Position numbers and translations under genes: made by a program. A DNA stretch of 22,500 nucleotides from Glandiceps talaboti. Lineage: Eukaryota > Hemichordata > Enteropneusta > Spengelidae. The first letter of the stretch is position 1, and every line of letters begins with the position of its first letter. The notes under the pieces were generated by a model. The model worked only from the letters and a program-made list of their open reading frames with translations, had not been told where the DNA came from and ran no database searches. The stretch covers positions 8,645,361 through 8,667,860 of the forward strand of contig NC_135564.1 of the NCBI RefSeq assembly GCF_964340395.1. Direction: 5' to 3'. Positions 13,862 through 22,500 of the stretch are shown piece after piece.

Positions 13862-14170
13862 GGGATTGGGTATTTATTTTGAAATTTTAATTTATAAAAC
13901 AATTTTATCATGACATCCTACTTGAAAAATCAATGTGAAATAATGTAGATCAAGTCCTTGTCTGTAACTCAGTACATTGCAAAAGACTGATAAATGTATA
14001 CAATGATTTATTATTGTACGTACAATAACAAACATTTGACACATTGTTTACCATTTTTCAATATATTGAGTTACAAATACAGACTTGGTCAATCTTGTTT
14101 CACATTAATTTTTCAAGTAGGAAGCCATGATAAAATTGTTTTATAAAATCAAAAATAACTACCCAATCCT
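13862..14170. repeat. Long imperfect palindrome (foldback element)
   Basis: The left arm from GGATTGGG at 13863 is matched in reverse complement by the right arm ending in CCCAATCC at 14169. The arms are about 150 bases each and look roughly four-fifths identical by eye. Long matching blocks include TTTATAAAACAATTTTATCA and CCTACTTGAAAAAT. The arms meet at a perfect 18-bp palindrome, TTATTGTACGTACAATAA (14011-14028), so there is almost no loop. There is no coding capacity. It fits a palindromic MITE/foldback element. No clear target-site duplication is visible. Confidence 0.85.
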
Positions 14171-14954
14171 CGTCCATATGGCCACTTGAAAAGAAGTGCT
14201 GTCATTGTGGATCATATTTTTTCGTCCTTGATTTTCCCGTCAAAATTCGATTCATTTGATTTCTATTTATCATTTGATCAGGTGTTCGGTAAGCATTAAT
14301 CGATCTTTGACTTGGAAAAGGTGTCCATTTACGATGGCCTATAGCTACTGTGAAACGCATTTGACCATAAATTGAGGCACGGTCTATTATTAATAACGGA
14401 CGTTTTTTTGTTTATGTGTTTACATTATTCACCACAGAAGCGCTAATGTTACATACAATTATATCTAGCAGAATTCTCAATTGGCATTTATTCACACACT
14501 GTAATTTGGTCTCGTTTATATTGCAACAAAAATATTTGCACAATCCCTGCACGCCATGCTCCATTCGAAATCCACAATCATCATGCATCAATGACAATTT
14601 TCGTTAGAGCACCAACAAGCTGCGATTACTTGATTCGGCTAAAAAGCAAACTGGGCATCGTTATGTAAATACTTAACATGTGCTAGTGTTACCTTTAGAA
14701 CATAATTCATGAAACCATGATGGTACGTACATTGCAGCTATAAATGAGAGGACAACAGAGTTGTCCAGTTGCCGCGTCGAGGCGATGATGCAGAAAAATT
14801 ATAACCGTGTCTGAAGTGTCGTTAAATTTGTTCGCAATCTTTATAAGAAGCTTATATGCTGCTACTCGATAACCATGTACTTAGTTTTTTCACACCGACC
14901 ATTATAAAATGGCTTCATGATTACAGATCGTGCTTCTGGAATTATGACTAGAAC
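14171..14954. other. Intergenic DNA, no gene seen
   Basis: Short overlapping ORFs on both strands (14412-14607) lack family features. A small perfect hairpin, GGACAAC-AGA-GTTGTCC, sits near 14751-14767. No RNA gene is recognised. Confidence 0.5.
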
Positions 14955-15260
14955 CAAGTGCCATATTCATAAGGCAGAAATATAAAAAAAATGTTTGTTT
15001 CCGATAACATGACTTCTATTATTTTGTTGAGAAATTGCTTCAACCCTAAGGTAACACACCCCTAACAATACTTCTGGGATAGTGTGATGAGGTGTAAAAG
15101 CTGTAAATTAAGACAGCTATATGTGAAACACACGAACGCAATATGCAGTTTGTACTGTAACAAATGTTTAGGTTGGGCGGATAATCGGAAACGCACAGGT
15201 TTTTTTTTATTTGGTCTAACGGTAAATTTTCGGTTAAGTGTATAAAAATGGCCACTCAAT
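14955..15260. mobile_element. Possible MITE flanked by inverted dispersed-repeat copies
   Basis: The left end (about 14957-15012) has AAGTGCC, ATAAGGC, an A8 run and GTTTCCGATAACATG. The right end, read on the minus strand from about 15255 to 15180, has GTGGCC, a TTTTTATAC stretch, an A9 run and GCGTTTCCGATTATCC. The two ends are therefore inverted, imperfect copies of the same sequence around 170 bases of unrelated DNA. Related single copies occur near 985, 4090 and 7740. Ends and target-site duplication are not resolved. The minus-strand ORFs here (15046-15259) run through the repeat and look non-genic. Confidence 0.4.
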
Positions 15261-16101
15261 ATTCATACAGCAGTACTGACTAAACTCCTTTAAAAAAGAC
15301 ATCGTCGAAAGTACTAAGTTGAATGTCACCCATAAGATAATTGCTAGAGAGATTAAATAACAGAAAATCTGACAGAACTGTTGAAGCCGACGGGCATTTC
15401 CGGGTATGTGAACTCTGAACTATGCCATTCAGATTTAGATTCACAAATATTGACAACCCTAGTTTTAAACTGAATCGCAGATTACAATTTTATGTATGGT
15501 TTGCTAGATATGAATATTTTACGAGGTAATGTACAAGGTCTCGGTAATGGCTGCCATACAGCTTGGCGATCAGCAATCACCAGTCTTTGGTGACCTGTGG
15601 GCTTTAAATTGCATGTAGATGACGTTGGAAACTGAACGATTCAAAATGTGCTTTCCAACCATATAAATCTCATTTAATACAGGATTATTATTATTATAAC
15701 TTTAGTATATTATAAATGTATTTGTATACAATATTAGTCACTTTGCAGCAATATGGAAGGAAATGTGTATAAAACTGGGATGCCTTTCCTGCACAGATTT
15801 GAGAAAGAAGAATACATTAAATGAACATCTATTTACATAACAGAATCTTTAGGATTTAGAATGATACATTTTGCTGCACACACAGAGTTGTTGACTCAGA
15901 GATAGAGTTTGTATGTTCAAGAGAAAAAGTAAGATCGAATGCTTATATAAATTTGCATTAAAAAAGCGTGTCTGGCGAATTCAGAATTTACTCAGGCGAA
16001 TCTGACATGTAAATTTACATTTCGTATACTTTATACTAAGCAAGTTTATCATGGACGATTGTCAACTCGTGTAAAAAGGTACTAAGTGTCAACTAATCCA
16101 G
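15261..16101. other. Intergenic DNA, no gene seen
   Basis: AT-rich, with no ORF, RNA gene or repeat that I can support. Confidence 0.5.
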
Positions 16102-16467
16102 TTAAAGGGGCACAAGCTGAGTTTACACGTGATTGGGTGTTGTTTATGCTGCATGTTTATAAGGTATTCACTGTATTGTACTTACTGGAGCACACTTAGC
16201 CACACTTTCAATTAACTTAACTCAAACCTGGTATCAAGATATAATTTATAAACGATGAGATGACGTGATTTATCATACGTATCACAAACGTTTAGGAAAG
16301 TCCCTGCTACACAACTAACTGTTTTAACAATGTCACAAGACAATTGTAATGTTATAGAAGGCATGCACCAACATTAGAAGCATTTTGAAATAGTTCAATA
16401 GAGATAATTATGTAAGTTATTTCAATTGAGTAAAAAAGCTTGTAAACTCAGCTTGTGCCATTTTTAA
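16102..16467. mobile_element. TTAA-flanked MITE-like element
   Basis: An exact 19-bp inverted repeat, GGCACAAGCTGAGTTTACA, lies at 16109-16127 and, reverse-complemented, at 16441-16459. TTAA occurs just outside each arm (16102-16105 and 16464-16467), giving an element of about 366 bp with no coding capacity. TTAA duplication is typical of piggyBac-type insertion. The first bases inside the two TTAA sites differ slightly (AGGGG versus AAATGG), so the superfamily stays uncertain. Confidence 0.65.
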
Positions 16468-16974
16468 GTGGTTCTTTTAAATAAGTACGATAAAGCATAC
16501 TGTGTACATAGATTCGTTCATATTATAAATATAGCTAGAATGTTAAAGGTTTGCTTTGAAAAAACATTACTAGGTGGACAAAAACATGCAGTATTAAATT
16601 TGTGCAGTTGAAATGACTTGTATGTAAATTAACTATTATGTAAATTTGACTACATTAATTGTTAAATATGAACGTAGGATTCAAAATATTTTGCTTACCT
16701 CCGTCTCAGCAAATACAGTCGCTGTTTGGTATCCTACTAACAGAGTAAATGCAACAAAAACTATATTACATTTCTATATAGATTATTCAACTCCGTTGTA
16801 AATGTCTGAATTTCACATATGTAACTACTGAACTATATTTGCCAAATTATTATAGATTTGGTTTTTGTGTGATTGGTACAAATATTTGGTATGTAATGTG
16901 ACATGATCATTGTAGACGTGCCGTGCCAGTCTAGTGATGTGCGATCGTCGTCTGCTAGACATTCAGTATTAGAG
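16468..16974. other. Intergenic DNA, no gene seen
   Basis: About 500 bases of AT-rich sequence with no supported feature. Confidence 0.5.
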
Positions 16975-17234
16975 ATGGTAGTCCCTCAATGAGTCACCAT
17001 CATATATGGTAGTCCATTAATGTGTCACCATAGATGGTAGTCCATCAATGAGTCAGCACCATAGATGGTAGTCCATCAATGAATCAGCATTATGGATGGT
17101 AGTCCATCAATGAGTCACCATAGACGGTTGTCCATCAATGAGTCACCATAGGTGGTTGTCCATCAATGAGTCACCATACATGGTTGTCCATCAATGAATC
17201 GCCATCATAGATGGTAGTCCATCAATTAGTCCAT
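16975..17234. repeat. Minisatellite, about 9 units of 28-31 bp
   Basis: Tandem units follow the pattern ATGGTAGTCCATCAATGAG then TCACCATAG. Three of the units are lengthened to about 31 bp by insertion of GCA or ATC before the final CAT/TAT. Substitutions (ATGGTT for ATGGTA, GAATCA for GAGTCA) show internal divergence. Five units contain an exact TGAGTCA. The last unit is truncated and runs into TTAGTCCATCAAG. Confidence 0.92.
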
Positions 17235-18170
17235 CAAGTTATCTAAATTAAGCAGGTGCCCTGCTAATAATTATCTGGACACTTCATATGGTAACTTCCC
17301 AATACGAGTATATCAATCATTCTCGCAAACCAGAGCTGTTGTTTTGTCCACAACACAGCGAAATAACTAATAACCTCTTGGGACGATGGCGTTTAAGAGG
17401 CTGTACCTGGTTTACGACGATGAATATCAATGTATTCGACAGTAGCTTCCAAAATATTCAATACTTTAATTACCACCCTGTCACTTTATGAATTGTAACC
17501 AGGCTATGATGTATGTCAAGCAACATATTATTCAAAACTTGTACTTTTTATCAAAGTTGAACCATTTTTTGTCAATTCTTTACTTGAAATCCAGCCTTGG
17601 CCGCTACATTTGTGGTTGTTCCCTCTTGTCACTGAACACCGAGTGTATGCCGAAAAGACTGTAAGTTCATAAAATATAGCTTTAATTATACAGTAGTATG
17701 TACTCAATCAACGAGTTTTTACATAAAACTCTTTTATTTTTATCATTCTAAGACTTGAAGTTGGAAAATACTTATTAAAAAGATACCTTTAAGATAATTG
17801 CCATTATATTTATAACTTATGTAAAATTAATATATGCCTGTTTTGTATAAACTTTTATCATTTATATAGATCATTATTCATTTTAATCAATTAATTTTTA
17901 CAACTACTGCCAAGATGTATCCCGAATTGTTGCAACACTTGTGTATTCCGACATATTCGTTGGGTTATTTTAGAGATCACAGCCTATCATTGCTGGAGGT
18001 TAACATGAACAACACTAACTGAAATGATTAAGTTCTAAGTACAAGAGTAAAGAAAAATTGATATATCGTAAACTTACATTTGTCTTTTATGTACTAGAAT
18101 GTATTTATAGATGTATATTTCACACTTCACTTTGACGTCTTAAATAAAATTTAAAAAAATATTACTTGTC
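17235..18170. other. Intergenic DNA, no gene seen
   Basis: The ORF at 17288-17491 (67 codons) has no recognisable family. The rest is strongly AT-rich and closed to coding in all frames. Confidence 0.5.
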
Positions 18171-18258
18171 ATGTATGTATGTATGTATGTATGTATGTAT
18201 GTATGTATGTATGTATGTATGTATGTATGTATGTATGTATGTATGTATGTATGCATGC
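18171..18258. repeat. (ATGT)n microsatellite
   Basis: Near-perfect ATGT tetranucleotides ending in two ATGC units. The unit is the reverse complement of the ACAT unit in the larger array that begins about 65 bases downstream. Confidence 0.97.
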
Positions 18259-18321
18259 ATTTGTGTGGTTGAATATGCATAACATGCAAACCGTTTTTAC
18301 TCGATTACTACAAGTTTATGT

Positions 18322-18531
18322 ACACACACACATACATACATACATACATACATACACACATACATACACACATACATACATACATACATACATACATACA
18401 TACATACATACATACATACATACACACATACATACATACATACATACATACATACATACATACATACATACACACACACGCATGCATGCATGCATGCATG
18501 CATACATACATACATACATACATACATACAT

Positions 18532-18566
<35 letters not shown>

Positions 18567-18624
18567 TACACACACATACATACATACATACATACATACA
18601 TACATACATACATACATACATACG
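18322..18624. repeat. (ACAT)n compound microsatellite
   Basis: ACAT tetranucleotides with interspersed (AC)n patches and a (GCAT)n block at about 18480-18503. The overlapping HTYI and CMYV ORFs of about 100-150 codons on both strands are repeat artefacts. Confidence 0.97.
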
Positions 18625-19276
18625 TGCTTTTCAAGACTGACAAATGTCCTACAACCATTGATAGATGTAAGAAATAGACTAGTTAAATCAGGAGTTTACA
18701 CTCGTATTTCAAATATACTACATTTTATAGGATATACTTACGTCACAACTGCACGATTTCAACGGTGTCCTTTTATTGTTATTTCTTCTTAGTGATTGGT
18801 ACAATCTTAAGTCCTTTGATGGGTAAGATTACTTCACTATTACCTGTAATAAAGTTACAATTTGTAGAAGTGTAATGAGGGATTACAAAAACATTGCAGT
18901 AAACACTAGTGGATGAGTAATTATGAAAAGAAAGGAATGAACGTGGACAAAATGTGAATTCCTCACATGGGATTACTAACTCGTTTGAACAGACGGTTTC
19001 TTAGTTAAATGCGTAACTATAATAATGCTGTTCACCCTAAGAGAATGTATATATTCATTCAGTCAGTCAGTCAGTCCATTAAAATGACTAAGAAGGTTTA
19101 TGCAAATCAATGGTATTCATCGATCCGTACTGCTCTATTTAACCACAGATTGTTTCACACCAGAAACCGGTTTCAAGGTTAACAAGCGTTTGATTTTCTT
19201 TCAAAACTATTGTTGAAAATTACAATTTACGCCTATGATGCAAAGATGTGTAACTTGTGTTTATCAATTATGTGTG

Positions 19277-19279
<3 letters not shown>
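18625..19279. other. Intergenic DNA, no gene seen
   Basis: No supported gene. A short (CAGT)4 run sits at about 19063-19078. Confidence 0.5.

Positions 19280-19359
<80 letters not shown>
19280..19359. repeat. (GA)n homopurine microsatellite
   Basis: About 80 bases of GA dinucleotides on the plus strand. They are followed by GGGAGAGGGAG, a short GTGTGTGTG run and 14 consecutive G at 19384-19397. Confidence 0.97.
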
Positions 19360-19368
<9 letters not shown>

Positions 19369-19397
19369 CGATTGTGTGTGTGTGGGGGGGGGGGGGG

Positions 19398-20955
19398 TAG
19401 GTGGGTTTGCGTACGTGTCTGTATACTAGACGGATGTCAATGTACGTATATATGTTATTATGTATTTCGTTTTGTTAATGCGATATTTTCCTTCATCATG
19501 TTTGATCTTATACAGCTGTGTTTATATCATGGTTGAATGACCATAGTTGAGTGTGCAAGTCATTACAATTAACCATAGGCAAACGGGATTTCAAAACTCG
19601 TCGGTTCAATTCTGAAAGAGTAAAAATAACATCCTTCGGGTATAGAAACAGTGACTAAGTGATCAAGTCTACATACTCTGATGGGTTTTATGTGCATTGT
19701 ATGACAACTTGCCTAGAGGCAATAAGAGATAAACATGCTATACCGGTACTCATGTTACTTAAAGTCGTGCTCCAACGAAAGAGAAATTTGCTTCTTATCT
19801 GCCTTGACATATAAGTTTCAAGATTGAATGTTGTTATAGAAGTTACTGGGGGTCCTCACCTGAAACTATGGGAATTGAAAACCTCACATCACTGTACAAC
19901 ACATTATACAATATTTTATGGTGAGGTACATGGTGAGTACTGTGGCGCTCATAGTGTTTGAGATGTACCGTGCTTGCAAGTAATGGTGCCTAATTGATGT
20001 CCATTATTGAAAGAAATGGTCTAGAGCTTGCGTGTAATTTCGTCGCTATCATTTTAAAGGAACAAGTTACTTTACTACTTAAATCATACCAAACCATTAG
20101 CAGGCACCAGCAGAACTGTCTAACACAGCATCTACATATGAAACCATTTCTCATACATGTGCGTCTTTTTATTCACAATGCTTGACCCTAGAACCCCAAA
20201 TGTATCTTGAATAATCAAGGCATTATATCTTCGATGTGGATCTCGCCATCAAATGCATTGAATAAACTTCATTGAAACTCATATATACTAGGTCGCCTTC
20301 AAACGGCTACAATAAGTCTTTGTCCAGCAGTGTAGCGAGACTTTCCCTCACTAATAACACTAATAAAGGAATTATTGAACTATCATTAATTTTGTACTTT
20401 GTGTGACTATCGTGTTTAATTTGCATGTTGGGGTGGAATTACATCAAATTGACCAATCACAGATTTCCTTTTACACTATTGATGCTGATCGCTTTTCCAA
20501 CATCATGGCTGTTTTCATCACCGAATTCATGTAGCTTTGAAGGTTTTGAAAAGTTCTTCGACATGCGTGGCACAATGGATATTCATGACAGATATTTTAC
20601 GCTGAAGGGAATAAGCACTCAGGAGTCATGAATATTCATTGTGCAACCACGAATATATTATTTCTTCTGTCTCCCATGATGCAATAGCCCACATCAAAGA
20701 TACCTTATAAAAGCACAGGATCAATCTCATGTTTACTCTAGCAATCGCAAGTAATTGTATGTGATGTAAAATCATGAAATGAATCTCCAGAACCCATTGT
20801 TTATGGAAATGTTTCTATTTCCTGCCATGGAGCGATGTTCCCTTTTAATGTGGTTGAGGGCAGTAGACAAATACTAGATTAATTTCATTTATGTAAGTAT
20901 ATAATATACGTACTATAAATGACGCAAAATTGTTCACTTCCGATACATGTAATTA

Positions 20956-20956
<1 letters not shown>
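19398..20956. other. Intergenic DNA, no gene seen
   Basis: ORFs at 19994-20185 and 20425-20631 are short and show no family features. No RNA gene or transposon end is recognised before the ATCA array at 20957. Confidence 0.5.
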
Positions 20957-21014
<58 letters not shown>

Positions 21015-21378
21015 TTTCTATAGCGCCGATTTCCAGAGCAATGTACTGTTCAGTATGAATGACGAAAGCACACCATATGCTTTGGTGAACAAATAAGTCT
21101 CCAGTTTTGTTTTGAAACAATCCAGGATGGAGGCTTTGCGAATGCCAAGTGGCAAGGAGTTCCATAGTTTGGGGGACGACATATGAGAATGAACGACCTC
21201 TATGTAGGTGACTTGTCTGTAATTTGTTGTTGCAAGCAGATTCTTGTTCGTAGAACGTAGATTGCGATTCTGTGTATATGGCTGGAGAAGATCACAAATG
21301 TACTCTGGAGTTAAGCTGATGATGAGCTTTTTGTGTCAACAGTAAAAATTTATAATGAATCCTGAAACGAACTGGTAA
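20957..21378 (-). mobile_element. CR1/L2-like LINE 3' end, frameshifted, with (TGAT)14 tail
   Basis: Read on the minus strand, broken frames give the conserved C-terminal region of a non-LTR retrotransposon reverse-transcriptase protein. The blocks are LPVRFRIHYKFLLLTQK (about 21378-21325), TPEYICDLLQPYTQNRNL (from 21311), RGRSFSY (about 21200-21180) and PKLWNSLPLGIRKAS with FKTKLETYLF (from 21173). The reading frame changes between these blocks, and an in-frame stop replaces the residue before LPV. The copy is therefore dead and truncated at its 5' end. The frame ends at a TAG (21020-21018), only five bases before (TGAT)14 at 21012-20957, a typical LINE-style simple-repeat tail. The CR1/L2/Jockey-type assignment rests on these motifs. 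The exact clade is uncertain. Confidence 0.88.
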
Positions 21379-21446
21379 TTAATTAAAGTCACAATGAGCT
21401 TGTATCCATAAAAAATGTATGCTGAGAGTGACCCTTTTCATTTTTA

Positions 21447-21482
21447 CCTCCCGTAAGGGTACGGGAGGTATTAAAAGGGGAA

Positions 21483-21513
<31 letters not shown>

Positions 21514-22389
21514 GTCATCATTTTCTAAAAAGTAGCTGGCTCAATTGTAGTGAAATTTGGGATATATAATCTTTAGGGTAATAGCTAGACCTGATTAGGT
21601 TTTGAGCCAGATCTGTTAATTTTGATTAGAGAAATTTGCATATTAATGAAATCAACTAATTACGCAATATCTTAAGACTGCATACTTCAATTTCAATATA
21701 ATTTAGTATATTCGTTAAACATAACAACATAAATTTGTCCTATAAAATTCGTTGATATATCTTAGAGCGTTAATGAATAATTTGCATAATTAATTATTTT
21801 TGGTAATTAGGCTATATCTTAAGAACACATACTTCAAATTCAACACAATTTAGTACAAACATTAACCATAAGAAAACACACATGTCCTATCAAGTTTGTT
21901 GATGCACCATACAGTGTTAATGAATAATTTGCATAATTAATGATTTTCGGTAATTAGGCTATATCTTAAGAATACATACTTCAATTCCAATATAATTTAG
22001 TACACACGTTAACCATAACAATCGCATATGTCTTGTAAAGTTTGTTGGTGTACCTTTCAGTGTTAATGAATAATTTGCATAATTAATGATTCTTGGTAAT
22101 TAGGATATATCTTACGACTGCATGCTTCAATTTCAATACAATTCAGTACATACATTAACCATAACAAATTGTGCATGTCCTATAAAGTTAGTTGATGTAC
22201 CTTACAGTGTTAATGAATAATTTGCATAATTAATGATTTTCGGTAATTAGGCTATATCTTAAGTAGTATCATATATTCTTACATACATTAACCTAAGCAA
22301 GCATGCTTGTCCAAAAAACAAAACCTGTTACCATAGTTTTTTTTAGTTTAATGAGTTATTTGCATAATTAGTGTTTCCCTTACGGGAGG
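21447..22389. mobile_element. Composite inverted-repeat element with internal tandem array
   Basis: CCTCCCGTAAGGG at 21447-21459 is repeated exactly in reverse complement at 22377-22389. The left terminus is itself a hairpin: a 9-bp stem, CCTCCCGTA against TACGGGAGG, with AGGG as loop (21447-21468). Just inside is (CTGT)n at about 21484-21512, then about 120 bases of unique sequence, then a tandem array to the right terminus. No ORF is present. The element is non-autonomous. A TIR transposon or a Helitron-like element are both possible, and no target-site duplication is evident. Confidence 0.75.
21635..22370. repeat. Tandem array, 146/147-bp period, six partial or full units
   Basis: The landmark TTTGCAT recurs at 21635, 21781, 21928, 22074, 22221 and 22359, giving spacings of 146, 147, 146, 147 and 138. 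Full units share GTTAATGAATAATTTGCATA, GGTAATTAGGCTATATCTTA, ACTTCAATTTCAATATAATT and CATTAACCATA in that order. The first and last units are diverged or truncated. The array is noncoding and lies wholly inside the inverted-repeat element. Confidence 0.92.
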
Positions 22390-22500
22390 CATTCAGTTTA
22401 AATCTGGTGATGTTTTGTCATCGTAACACCTTAAGAGGGGTGTGTCGATCGGTCGATTAAAACTATAACTCAATTTAAAAACAAATAAGCATATGTATAT
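22390..22500. other. Flank of the terminal element, nothing recognised
   Basis: A short AT-rich stretch to the window edge. It contains TCGATCGGTCGATT near 22446-22459 but no supported feature. Confidence 0.5.

Noticed and set aside
18179-18677. Several 100-150 codon ORFs on both strands
   Set aside because: Repeat translations of the ATGT and ACAT arrays.
19595-19620. GGTTCAATTCT resembling a tRNA or SINE B box
   Set aside because: No matching A box, acceptor stem or cloverleaf could be found around it.

Overview
This is AT-rich, gene-poor animal DNA, most likely from a marine invertebrate. The single convincing gene is a metazoan GT31 glycosyltransferase with an intronless coding region. 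Around it lie long (AC)n, (AT)n, (ACAT)n and (GA)n microsatellites, a decayed non-LTR retrotransposon end, and several short inverted-repeat elements. I cannot assign the phylum: the repeat style fits molluscs, brachiopods, hemichordates or cephalochordates.

Layout. 1-5978 is mostly featureless AT-rich DNA with two degenerate dispersed-repeat copies (about 886-1075 and 4090-4160). 5979-6553 is an (AC)n-(AT)n microsatellite joined to an inverted-repeat element built from a 16-bp motif. 7021-7415 is a compound (ACAT)n array. 8782-9094 is two (AT)n runs. 11326-12904 is the gene neighbourhood: a possible TATA/initiator pair, a strong 3' splice site, a leader with a chain of upstream ORFs, and the 415-codon beta-1,3-galactosyltransferase-like ORF. 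13862-14170 is a long imperfect palindrome. 14955-15260, 16102-16467 and 16975-17234 hold a dispersed-repeat pair, a TTAA-flanked MITE-like element and a minisatellite whose unit carries an AP-1-type site. 18171-18624 is two complementary tetranucleotide arrays facing each other. 19280-19397 is a (GA)n tract followed by a run of 14 G. 20957-21378 is the 3' end of a CR1/L2-like LINE on the minus strand, ending in a (TGAT)n tail. 21447-22389 is a composite element: inverted CCTCCCGTAAGGG ends, an internal (CTGT)n and a tandem array with a 146/147-bp period.

The gene would encode a Golgi type II membrane enzyme extending glycans with a beta-1,3-linked sugar. Nothing else looks like a partner gene. 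The most original material is in the repeats, especially the 21.4-22.4 kb element, the 13.9-14.2 kb palindrome and the uORF chain in front of the enzyme.
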